NCBI RefSeq assembly: GCF_024206495.1
Contig: NZ_JAMBPQ010000021.1
Span: 62,001-126,000, forward strand
DNA from: Paraburkholderia sp. CNPSo 3272
GTDB lineage: Bacteria; Pseudomonadota; Gammaproteobacteria; Burkholderiales; Burkholderiaceae
Direction of reading: 5' to 3'
DNA length: 64,000 nt
Shown: in pieces, positions 7,867 to 16,139 of the stretch
Layout of the letters: each line of letters begins with the position of its first letter
Numbering within the stretch: the first letter of the stretch is position 1
Program-made: the position numbers and the translations under genes
The notes under the pieces: model-generated
What the model saw: the letters and a program-made list of their open reading frames with translations, nothing else
Database searches by the model: none
What the model was told of the DNA's origin: nothing

Positions 7867-9771
7867 TTGGATTCGGAGCCGACCCAAACGCATGCTCGCG
7901 CCGTCGTGCAACCGGACTTCGCCGGTTATCGCGCCGTCGCGATCGGCTTAGCCGCGCCGCAGATCGAACGGCGCGGCGACTGCTGGTATTTGCGCTCGAG
8001 CGAGGCGCTCGACGACTTCCCCGAACGCGTGACCGACCGGCTCGTGAGCGGCGCGCGCGAGCATCCGGACCGCTGGCTCGTGGCGCGCCGCGGCGCCGAC
8101 GGGCAATGGCAGGGCATCAGCTACGCGCAGATGCTCGAACGCGCCCGTGCGATCGGGCAAGCCTTGATCGAGCGCGGCTTGTCGGCCGAACGTCCGGTCG
8201 CGCTGCTCTCGGGCAACGATCTCGAACATCTGCAGATGGCGTTCGGCGCACTATGGGCCGGCGTGCCCTATGCGCCCATTTCTCCTGCTTATTCGCTCGT
8301 CTCCAGCGATTACAACAAGCTGCGGCACACGCTGGGTCTGCTCAATCCGGGCCTAGTATTCGCGGCGGACGGCCCCGCTTTTGCCGCGGCGCTCGACGCC
8401 GCGGTGCCCGCCGATATCGAGCGCGTGGTCGTGACGCCGGCTGGCGGCGGCCGCCGCGAGACGCCGTTTTCGACGTTGCTCGAGACGCAGGCGGGCAGCT
8501 TCGAGGCCGCGCAGGCGCGCGTGAGCGGCGACACGATCGCGAAGTTCCTCTTCACCTCCGGATCGACGCGCCTGCCGAAGGCCGTACCCACCACGCATCG
8601 CATGCTGTGCAGCAACCAGCAGATGCTGCTGCAGACTTTCCCGCAGTTCGGCATCGAGCCGCCGGTGCTGGTGGACTGGCTGCCGTGGAATCACACCTTC
8701 GGCGGCAGCCACAACGTGGGTATCGCGCTCTACAACGGCGGCACGCTCTATATCGACGACGGCAAACCGGTGGCCGGCCGCTTCGAAGAGACGCTGCGCA
8801 ATTTGCGCGAAATCGCGCCCACGCTCTACTTCAACGTTCCGAAGGGTTGGGAAGAACTGACCGCCGCGCTCGAAACCGACGCGCAGTTGCGCGAGACGTT
8901 TTTCTCGCGCGTAAAGATGTATTTCTTCGCGGGCGCGGGGCTCTCGCAGGCGGCGTGGGACCGGCTAGAACGTGTGACGCAGGCCCATTGCGGCGAGCGC
9001 ATCCGCATCATGGCGGGCCTCGGCATGACCGAGACCGCGCCGTCGTGCCTCTTCACGACCGGCCCGGTGATGGGCGCGGGCTATATCGGCCTGCCCGCGC
9101 CGGGCTGCGAGACGCGTCTTGTACCCGTGGACGGCAAGCTCGAAGCGCGCTTTCGCGGCCCGAACGTGATGGGCGGCTACTGGCGCGCGAACGAGGCGGA
9201 CCGTCACGACGTGTTCGACGAAGAGGGCTACTACCGCACCGGCGACGCCGTGCGCTTCGTCGATGCCGGGCGGCCCGAACTGGGCCTGCTGTTCGACGGA
9301 CGCATTGCTGAGGACTTCAAGCTCAGCTCCGGCACGTTCGTGAGCGTGGGGCCCATGCGCGCGCGCATCGTCTCGGGCGGCGCACCGTACGTGCAGGACG
9401 CGGTGATCGCGGGCATGGATCGCGACGACGTCGGCGTGCTGATCTTCCCGCGCCTCGACGAATGCCGCCGGCTCGCGGGGCTCGACGCGAGCGCGGCCGC
9501 GCGCGACGTTCTGGACGCGAGCGCCGTGCGCGACTTCTTTGCCGACCTGCTGGAGCGGCTGAACCGCGAGGCGACGGGCAGCGCGACCCTCGTCACGCGA
9601 CTGCACCTGATGGACGCGCCGCCGTCGCTCGATCTGGGCGAGATCACGGATAAAGGGTCGATCAATCAGCGCGTCGTGCTGAGCCAGCGCGCGGCGCTCG
9701 TAGACGCGTTGTACGCAGCGCGGGGCACAGAAACGCGCGTGATTTTCGCCCGTCATCTGCAGCACGTTTGA
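7867..9771 (+). CDS. fcs: Feruloyl-CoA synthetase (hydroxycinnamate:CoA ligase)
   Basis: 634 aa of the ANL adenylate-forming superfamily. Motifs are FTSGSTRLPKAVPTTH (phosphate loop), VDWLPWNHTFGGSHN (typical of feruloyl-CoA synthetases), GLGMTETAP, YYRTGD, and DGRIAEDFKLSSGTFV near the C-terminus. It activates ferulate or p-coumarate with ATP and CoA, giving the substrate for Ech. I chose the TTG at 7867 because AAAGGAGA lies at ideal distance. An upstream ATG at 7798 in frame would add 23 residues but has no ribosome site. It ends 12 bp before the acyl-CoA dehydrogenase gene. Confidence 0.92.
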   Translation: MDSEPTQTHARAVVQPDFAGYRAVAIGLAAPQIERRGDCWYLRSSEALDDFPERVTDRLVSGAREHPDRWLVARRGADGQWQGISYAQMLERARAIGQALIERGLSAERPVALLSGNDLEHLQMAFGALWAGVPYAPISPAYSLVSSDYNKLRHTLGLLNPGLVFAADGPAFAAALDAAVPADIERVVVTPAGGGRRETPFSTLLETQAGSFEAAQARVSGDTIAKFLFTSGSTRLPKAVPTTHRMLCSNQQMLLQTFPQFGIEPPVLVDWLPWNHTFGGSHNVGIALYNGGTLYIDDGKPVAGRFEETLRNLREIAPTLYFNVPKGWEELTAALETDAQLRETFFSRVKMYFFAGAGLSQAAWDRLERVTQAHCGERIRIMAGLGMTETAPSCLFTTGPVMGAGYIGLPAPGCETRLVPVDGKLEARFRGPNVMGGYWRANEADRHDVFDEEGYYRTGDAVRFVDAGRPELGLLFDGRIAEDFKLSSGTFVSVGPMRARIVSGGAPYVQDAVIAGMDRDDVGVLIFPRLDECRRLAGLDASAAARDVLDASAVRDFFADLLERLNREATGSATLVTRLHLMDAPPSLDLGEITDKGSINQRVVLSQRAALVDALYAARGTETRVIFARHLQHV

Positions 9772-9783
9772 GGACCGGTCACG

Positions 9784-11571
9784 ATGAGTCTCGACTATCA
9801 GGTTCCGCTGCGCGACATGCGCTTCGTGATCGACGAATGGATCGAAGCACCCGCATGGTGGCGCAGTGTTCCCGCATGGGAGGACCTCGACAGCGCGACG
9901 GCACAGCAGGTGCTCGAAGAAGCCGCTCGTTTCGTGATGGAACGCATCGCGCCGCTGAACCCGGCGGGCGACCTCGAGGGGTGCCGCTTCGAGGGCGGCG
10001 AGGTCTCGATGCCCACGGGCTTTCGCGAGGCGTATGCGGATTTCGTCGCGGCAGGCTGGCCGACGCTCGCGCTCGACGCCGACGCGGGCGGCCAGGGCCT
10101 GCCGCAACTGCTCGAAGTCGCACTGCAGGAAATGCTCGCGGCGGCCAACCACGCATGGCTGATGTCGCCCGGCCTCACGCATGGCGCGACGGCGTGTCTG
10201 ATGGCGCACGGCAGTGATGCGCTGAAGCGCGACTGGCTGCCGAAGATCGCGAGCGGCGAGTGGCTTGCCACGATGTGCCTGACCGAGCCGCAGGCGGGCA
10301 GCGATCTCGCGCTGCTGCGCGCGCGAGCGACGCCCGACGCGGCGCACGGCGCCTGGCGCATCGACGGCAGCAAGATTTTCATCACGGGCGGCGAGCACGA
10401 TCTGACCGAAAACATCGTGCACCTCGTGCTCGCGCGTCTGCCCGATGCGCCGGCGGGCACGAAGGGCCTCTCGCTCTTCGTGGTGCCGAAACGGACCTTC
10501 GGCGAGACCGGCGAGCGCGTGCGCAACGGCGTGCATTGCGAAGGCATCGAGAAGAAGATGGGCCTCAAGGCCAGCCCGACGTGCTCGATGCGTTTCGAAC
10601 ACGCGCTGGGCTGGCTGGTGGGCGAGCCGCATCGCGGCCTCGCTTCGATGTTCGTCATGATGAACGCGGCGCGCCTGCAGGTGGCGATGCAGGGCGTGGG
10701 CCATGCGCAGCTTGCCTGGCAGCGCGCGCATGCCTACGCGCACGAACGCGTGCAAATGCGCGCCGTGAGCGCGCCTGCGCATTACGAGGGCGAGCCGGCG
10801 CAGGCCGCGCCGATCGCGTTTCATCCGGCCATGCGACGCGTCCTGCTCGATTTGCGCGCGACGGTGGAGGGCGAGCGGGCCATCGGCTACTGGATCGGTT
10901 ACTGGCTCGATGTGGCCGCGCGCCATCCCGAGGCGCATGAACGCGAGGCGGCGGGGCGGATCGCTTCGCTGCTCACGCCTGTCGCCAAGGCGTTCTTCAC
11001 CGCCAATGGTTTTGCGGCGGCATCGAGTGCGCTGCAGGTGTTCGGCGGCTACGGCTATATCCACGACTACGGCGTGGAGCAGATCCTGCGCGACAGCCGC
11101 GTCGCCATGCTTTACGAAGGCACGAACGAAATCCAGGCGATCGATCTGCTTGTCCGCAAGGTGCTCGGCGACGGCGGCGAGGCGTTGCGCGCGTTGCTCG
11201 CGCATGTCACAGCGGAGGCCGCACGCTGTATCGCTTCCCAGGATCGCGCACTTCACGGCGCATGCGCACGGCTCGATGCGCTGGTGGTGGACGTGCAGCG
11301 CATTACGGATGAAATCAGGCAGGGCAGCGCGGACGATCGCGAGTTGCCCTACCGCGTGGCCGACGACTATCTCGCGCTTATCGGCTGGCTGCTGCTTGCA
11401 TTTGCCTGGGCGCGCACGCTGCGCATCGCGACGGATGCCTCGGCCGACGACCCGTTCTATGCCGAAAAGCGCGTCACGGCGCTTTACTTTTTCGCTTACC
11501 CGCTGATGGCGTTCGATCACCGGCTGCGGCTCATCGAAACGGGGGGCCGCGATCCGCTGCCCTATGCCTGA
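9784..11571 (+). CDS. Acyl-CoA dehydrogenase, probably for dihydrohydroxycinnamoyl-CoA
   Basis: 595 aa, longer than the usual 380 because it has the extra C-terminal domain of the DmdC/AidB-like acyl-CoA dehydrogenases. FAD and substrate motifs are MCLTEPQAGSDL, KIFITGGEHDLTENIVHL, GVHCEGIEKKMGLKASPT and YEGTNEIQ (catalytic Glu). It is last in ech-vdh-fcs. In Acinetobacter the equivalent hcaABCD cluster carries an acyl-CoA dehydrogenase that lets hydrophenylpropanoates enter the pathway, so desaturation of dihydroferuloyl- or phloretoyl-CoA is the likely job (inference). Confidence 0.88.
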   Translation: MSLDYQVPLRDMRFVIDEWIEAPAWWRSVPAWEDLDSATAQQVLEEAARFVMERIAPLNPAGDLEGCRFEGGEVSMPTGFREAYADFVAAGWPTLALDADAGGQGLPQLLEVALQEMLAAANHAWLMSPGLTHGATACLMAHGSDALKRDWLPKIASGEWLATMCLTEPQAGSDLALLRARATPDAAHGAWRIDGSKIFITGGEHDLTENIVHLVLARLPDAPAGTKGLSLFVVPKRTFGETGERVRNGVHCEGIEKKMGLKASPTCSMRFEHALGWLVGEPHRGLASMFVMMNAARLQVAMQGVGHAQLAWQRAHAYAHERVQMRAVSAPAHYEGEPAQAAPIAFHPAMRRVLLDLRATVEGERAIGYWIGYWLDVAARHPEAHEREAAGRIASLLTPVAKAFFTANGFAAASSALQVFGGYGYIHDYGVEQILRDSRVAMLYEGTNEIQAIDLLVRKVLGDGGEALRALLAHVTAEAARCIASQDRALHGACARLDALVVDVQRITDEIRQGSADDRELPYRVADDYLALIGWLLLAFAWARTLRIATDASADDPFYAEKRVTALYFFAYPLMAFDHRLRLIETGGRDPLPYA

Positions 11572-11589
11572 AATTTTTTTAGCACGTAG

Positions 11590-11604
11590 GTTAGGTTAAC
11601 TAAC
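11590..11604. promoter_or_regulatory. Inverted repeat upstream of the MFS gene
   Basis: GTTAG and CTAAC arms (11590-11594, 11600-11604) surround GTTAA in the 87-bp gap between the acyl-CoA dehydrogenase and the MFS gene. It is a possible operator or part of a separate promoter. The evidence is symmetry and position only. Confidence 0.35.
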
Positions 11605-11658
11605 TAGTGCCGGCGTGGTGAAAGGCCGCGACATTCCATTACAAAACGAGGAGGCAAC

Positions 11659-12888
11659 GTGTCGTCATCGACTACGCAGGTGAGCGCGCGCACGGCGGCG
11701 GGAACCGCATGGGTGTTGGGTTTGTGTCTGATCGTGGCGGTGCTGGAGGGCGTCGATCTCCAGTCGACGGGTGTGGCCGCGCCGCGCATGGCGCGCGAGT
11801 TCGGTCTTTCGGTGAGCCAGATGGGGCTCGCGTTCAGCGCGGGCATGCTCGGTCTTCTGCCCGGCGCGATGATCGGCGGACGCCTCGCCGACCGCATCGG
11901 GCGCAAGCGCGTGCTGCTGCTCTCGATGGTGGCGTTCGGCGTGTTCTCGATCTCCACCGCCCATGTGTGGAGCTTCCCCACGCTGCTGGTGGCGCGCGTC
12001 CTGACCGGTATCGGCCTCGGCGGCGCCATGCCGAACCTGATCGCGCTCTCGGCTGAAGCCGTGGCGCCGCGGCTGCGCAATACGGCGGTCAGCATCATGT
12101 ATTGCGGCATGCCGCTCGGCGGCGCGCTTGCGGCGCTGATCGGCGTGCTCAGCGCGGGCGACACCGAATGGCGGCATATCTTCTACGCGGGCGGCGTCGG
12201 ACCGCTCGTGGTCGCGCCGCTGATCCTCGCCTGCCTGCCCGAATCCGCGGCCTATGAAGCGGCCTCGAGCCGCGCGCAGTCCACGCAGGGCGGGCCGCCG
12301 CCCACGTGGCGCGTGCTGTTCGGCGACGGCCGCGCCGCGGTGACCGCGCAGATCTGGCTCAGCTTTTTCTGCACGCTGATCGTGCTGTACTTCCTGCTCA
12401 ACTGGCTGCCCTCGCTGATCGTGAGCCGGGGCCTTTCGCGCAGCCAGGCCGGCGTCACGCAGATCTTCTTCAACGTGGGCAGCGTGATCGGCGTGCTCGG
12501 CATCGGCATGCTGATGGACCGCGTAAAGCCGGGGCGTGTCGTCGCGGCTGTCTACGGCGGCATCGCGATCTCGCTCTTCATGCTCGCGGGCGCGGGCAAC
12601 CTGTTCTGGATCTCGGTTTCGGTGCTGCTCGCGGGTATGGGCGTGGTCGGCGCACAGTCGATGCTCTACGCGCTTTCCGCGACGAGTTATGCCACCGTCA
12701 TGCGCGGCACCGGCGTGGGCGCGGCAGTCGCGGTGGGACGCGTGGGGTCGATCGTCGGTCCGCTCGCGGCAGGGCAGTTGCTGGCAGGCGGCGCGAGCGC
12801 CACGACGGTGATAGGCGCGAGCGTCCCGGTCACGTTGGTGGCGGCGCTCGCCGCGCTGCTCGCGGTGAGGCGAGCGCGCGAGTCCTGA
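11659..12888 (+). CDS. MFS aromatic-acid:H+ symporter (AAHS/MhpT-like)
   Basis: 409 aa with about 12 membrane helices. The first helix ends LEGVDLQSTGVAAP, where AAHS carriers such as PcaK, HcaK and MhpT have a conserved acidic residue. The MFS signature GRLADRIGRKRVLLLS follows between helices 2 and 3. The start is a GTG at 11659 behind CGAGGAGG. The position after the hydroxycinnamate operon suggests uptake of hydroxycinnamates or (hydro)phenylpropanoids. It converges on vanB with only 23 bp between the stops. Confidence 0.87.
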   Translation: MSSSTTQVSARTAAGTAWVLGLCLIVAVLEGVDLQSTGVAAPRMAREFGLSVSQMGLAFSAGMLGLLPGAMIGGRLADRIGRKRVLLLSMVAFGVFSISTAHVWSFPTLLVARVLTGIGLGGAMPNLIALSAEAVAPRLRNTAVSIMYCGMPLGGALAALIGVLSAGDTEWRHIFYAGGVGPLVVAPLILACLPESAAYEAASSRAQSTQGGPPPTWRVLFGDGRAAVTAQIWLSFFCTLIVLYFLLNWLPSLIVSRGLSRSQAGVTQIFFNVGSVIGVLGIGMLMDRVKPGRVVAAVYGGIAISLFMLAGAGNLFWISVSVLLAGMGVVGAQSMLYALSATSYATVMRGTGVGAAVAVGRVGSIVGPLAAGQLLAGGASATTVIGASVPVTLVAALAALLAVRRARES

Positions 12889-12911
12889 TGTGCGGTGGCG
12901 CCGCCGCCGTA

Positions 12912-13862
12912 TCAGAGGTCGAGCACGAGCATGGGCGAGCGCGAGCGCGAACAGCACGGCAGCAGCTGGTCGTTGGCGGCACGCTCCTCGTCGGTCAGGT
13001 AGAGGTCGCGATGGTCCGGCTCGCCGGAGAGCACGCGCGTGATGCAGGTGCCGCATACACCTTGCTCGCATGAGACCGGCACCTCGACGCCGCCCGCGCG
13101 CAGTGCTTCGACGATGGTCATGCCGGCCGGGACGTCGATCACGCGCTGGCAGCTCGCGAGCGTGACCTGGAAGGCGCCGTTGGCGTCGGCGTTCGCGCCT
13201 GGTTGGGCGGCGCCGAAGTACTCGCGGTGCACGTTTTGCGCGGGCCACCCCGCGCCGGCCGCGGCTGCGAGCACGGCATCGATGAAGCCCGCCGGGCCGC
13301 AAACGTAGGCATGCTTACCGTCCTGCGGGGCGCGAAGCACGCGCGCGAGGTCGATGCGCGCATCGGCGCCTTCGCTGTCGAAATAGAAGTGGGTGCGCTC
13401 CGCAAGACCCGCTTCGGCAAGACGCTCGCGAAAGGCGGCGCGCTGTGGGTCGCGAGTGCAGTAGTGCAGTTCGAACGGGCGGCCTTGCTCGCGCAACTGC
13501 TCGGCCATGGCGATGAGCGGCGTGATGCCGATGCCGCCCGCGAGCAGGATGGTATGCGTGGCCTGTTCGTCTAGCGGGAAGTGATTTTTCGGACTGCTGA
13601 TTTCCAGGCTCGTGCCGGCATCGAGCGCGTGCATCGCGACGGAGCCGCCGCGCGAAACCGGGTCGCGCAACACGCCGATGCGGTAGACGCCTTTATCGGA
13701 GGGACGGTTGCAAAGCGAGTACTGGCGCACGAATCCATCGACATGGACGTCGATGTGCGCGCCCGCCGCGAAAGCGGGGAGCGGCGAGCCGTCGGCGCTC
13801 GCCAGTTCGAAAACGCAGATGTCGGTGGCAACGGAAATCTTGCGCAGAAGGGTGACTTTCAT
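12912..13862 (-). CDS. vanB: Vanillate O-demethylase, reductase subunit
   Basis: 316 aa. The order is FMN-binding RQYSL (residues 47-51), NAD-binding AGGIGITP (109-116) and a C-terminal plant-type ferredoxin with C265-x4-C270-x2-C273 plus a later Cys in LLPCCSR. This is the class IA phthalate-reductase layout of VanB. It passes electrons from NADH to the Rieske oxygenase VanA. It lies 64 bp downstream of vanA on the same strand. It might also serve the second Rieske oxygenase at 24268, which has no reductase of its own (inference). Confidence 0.93.
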   Translation of the reverse strand: MKVTLLRKISVATDICVFELASADGSPLPAFAAGAHIDVHVDGFVRQYSLCNRPSDKGVYRIGVLRDPVSRGGSVAMHALDAGTSLEISSPKNHFPLDEQATHTILLAGGIGITPLIAMAEQLREQGRPFELHYCTRDPQRAAFRERLAEAGLAERTHFYFDSEGADARIDLARVLRAPQDGKHAYVCGPAGFIDAVLAAAAGAGWPAQNVHREYFGAAQPGANADANGAFQVTLASCQRVIDVPAGMTIVEALRAGGVEVPVSCEQGVCGTCITRVLSGEPDHRDLYLTDEERAANDQLLPCCSRSRSPMLVLDL

Positions 13863-13926
13863 GATGCGTTGGGGCGAGGGAAGGAGAGCGGCCGCGCGTC
13901 CCCGCGCGACCGTGGCTTTGATCGAA

Positions 13927-14979
13927 TCAGAGCGCCGCGGCGGTGGCCGTTGCGTTGCGTTCTGCGGCGATCAGGCGGTCGAGCACGCGGCGCGACTGCA
14001 CGCCGCCGGCGTCGATGTTGAGGCTCAGAATGCGGCGTTCGGGCCATGTGAGCAGATTGCGCTGCTGCGATTCGAGCATCTCGAGGTCCTCGGAGAAGAT
14101 CTTGCCCTGTCCCGCGCGAATCGTTTCGGTGAGCGCGTGGTCGTGCACGGCGAAGCTGCGCGCCATGCCCCAGAAATACCAGATCGACGTTTCGGTTTCC
14201 GGCGTAATGAAGTCGACGACGATGCTCGATGCCTTGTCGCGCGCATCGGCGTCATATCCGCCTTTGCCTGCGTGCGCCACGCCCACTTCGATCATCACAT
14301 GGCTGGGCGGCGAGAAGTGACAGATCTGCCAGCGGTCGCAGGGCACATCGTCGGCAAGGCCGTTGCCGCGCAGCGCCGCGGCCCAGAACGGCGGCGGCAT
14401 GATGTTGTGCATGAAGCGGCTGGTGGTGACCACGTCGCCGTTGACCGTGGTCTTGGGCGGTGCTTCCTCGATCTCGGGCTGGCCGATGCTCGAGGCGTGC
14501 ACGTAGGTCTCGTGCGTGAGGTCCATGAGGTTGTCGACCATCAGGCGATAGTCGCACTGGATGTGATACAGGCCGCCGCCATACGCCCACGCGGGATTGT
14601 CGGCCCATTCGAGGTGATGGATCTTCGTTGGGTCGGCTTGCGCCGCGTCGCCGGGCCATACCCAGATGAAGCCGTAGCGCTCGACCGCGGGATAGCTGCG
14701 CACGGACGGAATGCCGCCCACGCGCTGGCACGGCATGCTCACGCATTTGCCGCCGGCGCCCACGGTGAGGCCGTGATAGCCGCACACCAGGTGCCCTTCG
14801 CGCACGCTGCCGAGCGAGAGCGGGGCGCCGCGATGCGGGCAGAAGTCTTCGAGCGCGGCGACGCCGCCTTCGGTCGTGCGCCAGAACACCATGCGCTCGC
14901 CGCAGACTTGCCGCCCAAGCGGCTTGCCGTCGATTTCATCGGGGGTGCACGCGACATACCATGCATTTTTCAGGAACAT
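13927..14979 (-). CDS. vanA: Vanillate O-demethylase, oxygenase subunit
   Basis: 350 aa. The Rieske [2Fe-2S] motif is C47-x-H49 (FCPHRGAPL) and C66-x2-H69 (CGYHG). The mononuclear iron site lies in LMDLTHETYVH with H156 and H161. Length and N-terminus (MFLKNAWYVACTPDEI) are those of VanA. It O-demethylates vanillate to protocatechuate and formaldehyde, the step after Vdh. It is transcribed first, followed by vanB, and lies 105 bp after the GntR regulator gene on the same strand. Confidence 0.94.
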   Translation of the reverse strand: MFLKNAWYVACTPDEIDGKPLGRQVCGERMVFWRTTEGGVAALEDFCPHRGAPLSLGSVREGHLVCGYHGLTVGAGGKCVSMPCQRVGGIPSVRSYPAVERYGFIWVWPGDAAQADPTKIHHLEWADNPAWAYGGGLYHIQCDYRLMVDNLMDLTHETYVHASSIGQPEIEEAPPKTTVNGDVVTTSRFMHNIMPPPFWAAALRGNGLADDVPCDRWQICHFSPPSHVMIEVGVAHAGKGGYDADARDKASSIVVDFITPETETSIWYFWGMARSFAVHDHALTETIRAGQGKIFSEDLEMLESQQRNLLTWPERRILSLNIDAGGVQSRRVLDRLIAAERNATATAAAL

Positions 14980-15084
14980 ATATCTCCTCCAGGGCGTTTG
15001 ATTGCGCCTTCGTTCAGGGTGAGGGGCGGCACGCGTGCCGCCATTCGAATCAAGCCTTTTGGCGAGCCTGTATACCGCTCGCCA

Positions 15085-15855
15085 CTAGCGCGGATTGCGG
15101 CGAATGAGATTGCCGCCAATCAGCCTCGTCATGGCGCGCTGGTTGTCGAGCACGCGCTTGAGGTTTTGATGGGCGATATGCGAGTGCTCGCGCATCAGCG
15201 CTTCGGCGCGCGCGCCTTCGCGGCTTTCGATCGCTTCGAGTACGGCGCGATGCTGGGCCTGCGCAACGATCAGCGTTTCGCGCGCACGCGGGTCGAGCGA
15301 CTGCACGACGACGAATGCGCTGGCGGATGCAAACGGCAAGGTGGCGACTTTCTCGATCTGCCGCGCCACCACTTCGCTGTCGGAAGCCGCGGCCAGCAGC
15401 CGGTGAAAGCGGCCATTCGCTTCGACGTAGCGGGAAAAGGTTTCCTCGCTCAGCTCGCCCACGAGCAGTTCGTCGATCTCGTCGATGCAGTCGTGCAGGT
15501 CGCGGAACATCGAATGGGTGATGCCGCGCTCGGCGGCAAGGCGCGCAGCCAGCCCTTCGAGCGTGCCGCGCAATTCGATCGAGTCGCGTATTTCTATTTC
15601 CGAAAACGAGCGCACGGCATAGCCGCCGCTCGGAATCGGTTCGAGCAGCCCTTCCTCCTGCAGGCGCATGAGCGCCGCGCGCACCGGCGTGCGCGAGACG
15701 CCAAGGCGCTCGACCACGCCCAATTCGGAAATGCGCTCGCCGGGCGCGAGTTCGCCGCCGAGTATCAGTTCTCTCAGCCCGAGCTGGGCTTTGACGGTCT
15801 GCGAAGCGGCGGAGCCGGCGCGCGTGCTGGCGGGGGTATCGTCGATGCCGTTCAT
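15085..15855 (-). CDS. GntR/FadR-type regulator, probable VanR
   Basis: 256 aa. An N-terminal winged helix (LGLRELILGGELAPGERI, VERLGVSRTPVRAALMRL) precedes an all-helical FCD ligand domain with metal-ligand residues in IELRGTLEGLAARL and the HRAVLEAIE segment. The ATG at 15855 is used; the frame runs on upstream without a credible start. It sits between vanAB and a divergent MFS-porin pair. VanR repressors of this family respond to vanillate and bind ATTGTATACAAT-like sites, two of which lie in the adjacent 284-bp gap. VanR identity is strong inference. Confidence 0.85.
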   Translation of the reverse strand: MNGIDDTPASTRAGSAASQTVKAQLGLRELILGGELAPGERISELGVVERLGVSRTPVRAALMRLQEEGLLEPIPSGGYAVRSFSEIEIRDSIELRGTLEGLAARLAAERGITHSMFRDLHDCIDEIDELLVGELSEETFSRYVEANGRFHRLLAAASDSEVVARQIEKVATLPFASASAFVVVQSLDPRARETLIVAQAQHRAVLEAIESREGARAEALMREHSHIAHQNLKRVLDNQRAMTRLIGGNLIRRNPR

Positions 15856-15928
15856 GCGTAGAGGAAGTGGGGAAAGCGAATTGGGAGGCGGCCAGAGACA
15901 GCTTGGGTTCTGCCCGCGATGTGTACAG

Positions 15929-15940
15929 ATTGTATACAGC
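15929..15940. promoter_or_regulatory. VanR-like operator 1
   Basis: ATTGTATACAGC matches the VanR-type consensus ATTGTATACAAT in ten of twelve positions. It is 74 bp upstream of the GntR start codon. A further GTGTACA lies at 15921-15927. Confidence 0.6.
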
Positions 15941-16013
15941 GATTCGATCAATTCAATCGAAGTGACGCGAAATTCAGGGTAAACGTGGAAAAGTAAGCGG
16001 AAAGTAAAGAGAA

Positions 16014-16025
16014 ATTGTGTACAAC
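16014..16025. promoter_or_regulatory. VanR-like operator 2
   Basis: ATTGTGTACAAC (TTGT-GT-ACAA dyad) lies 85 bp downstream of the first site. It sits between the GntR gene and the divergent MFS gene, suited to control of both directions. Confidence 0.6.
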
Positions 16026-16139
16026 GAGGGTCTTTTTTGATTGACATCATTAGGTGAGGTTTCCTACGATCTTGCTCGAAGTTCGATAAACGAAGCGTAG
16101 TTCGTAATGCGAACACGCAAGATAACCAAGGAGACAAAT

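Noticed and set aside
8965..11520. An 851-codon minus-strand open frame across fcs and the acyl-CoA dehydrogenase gene
   Set aside because: Arg/Ala/His-rich translation without motifs, fully antisense to two recognisable enzymes; a typical high-GC shadow frame.
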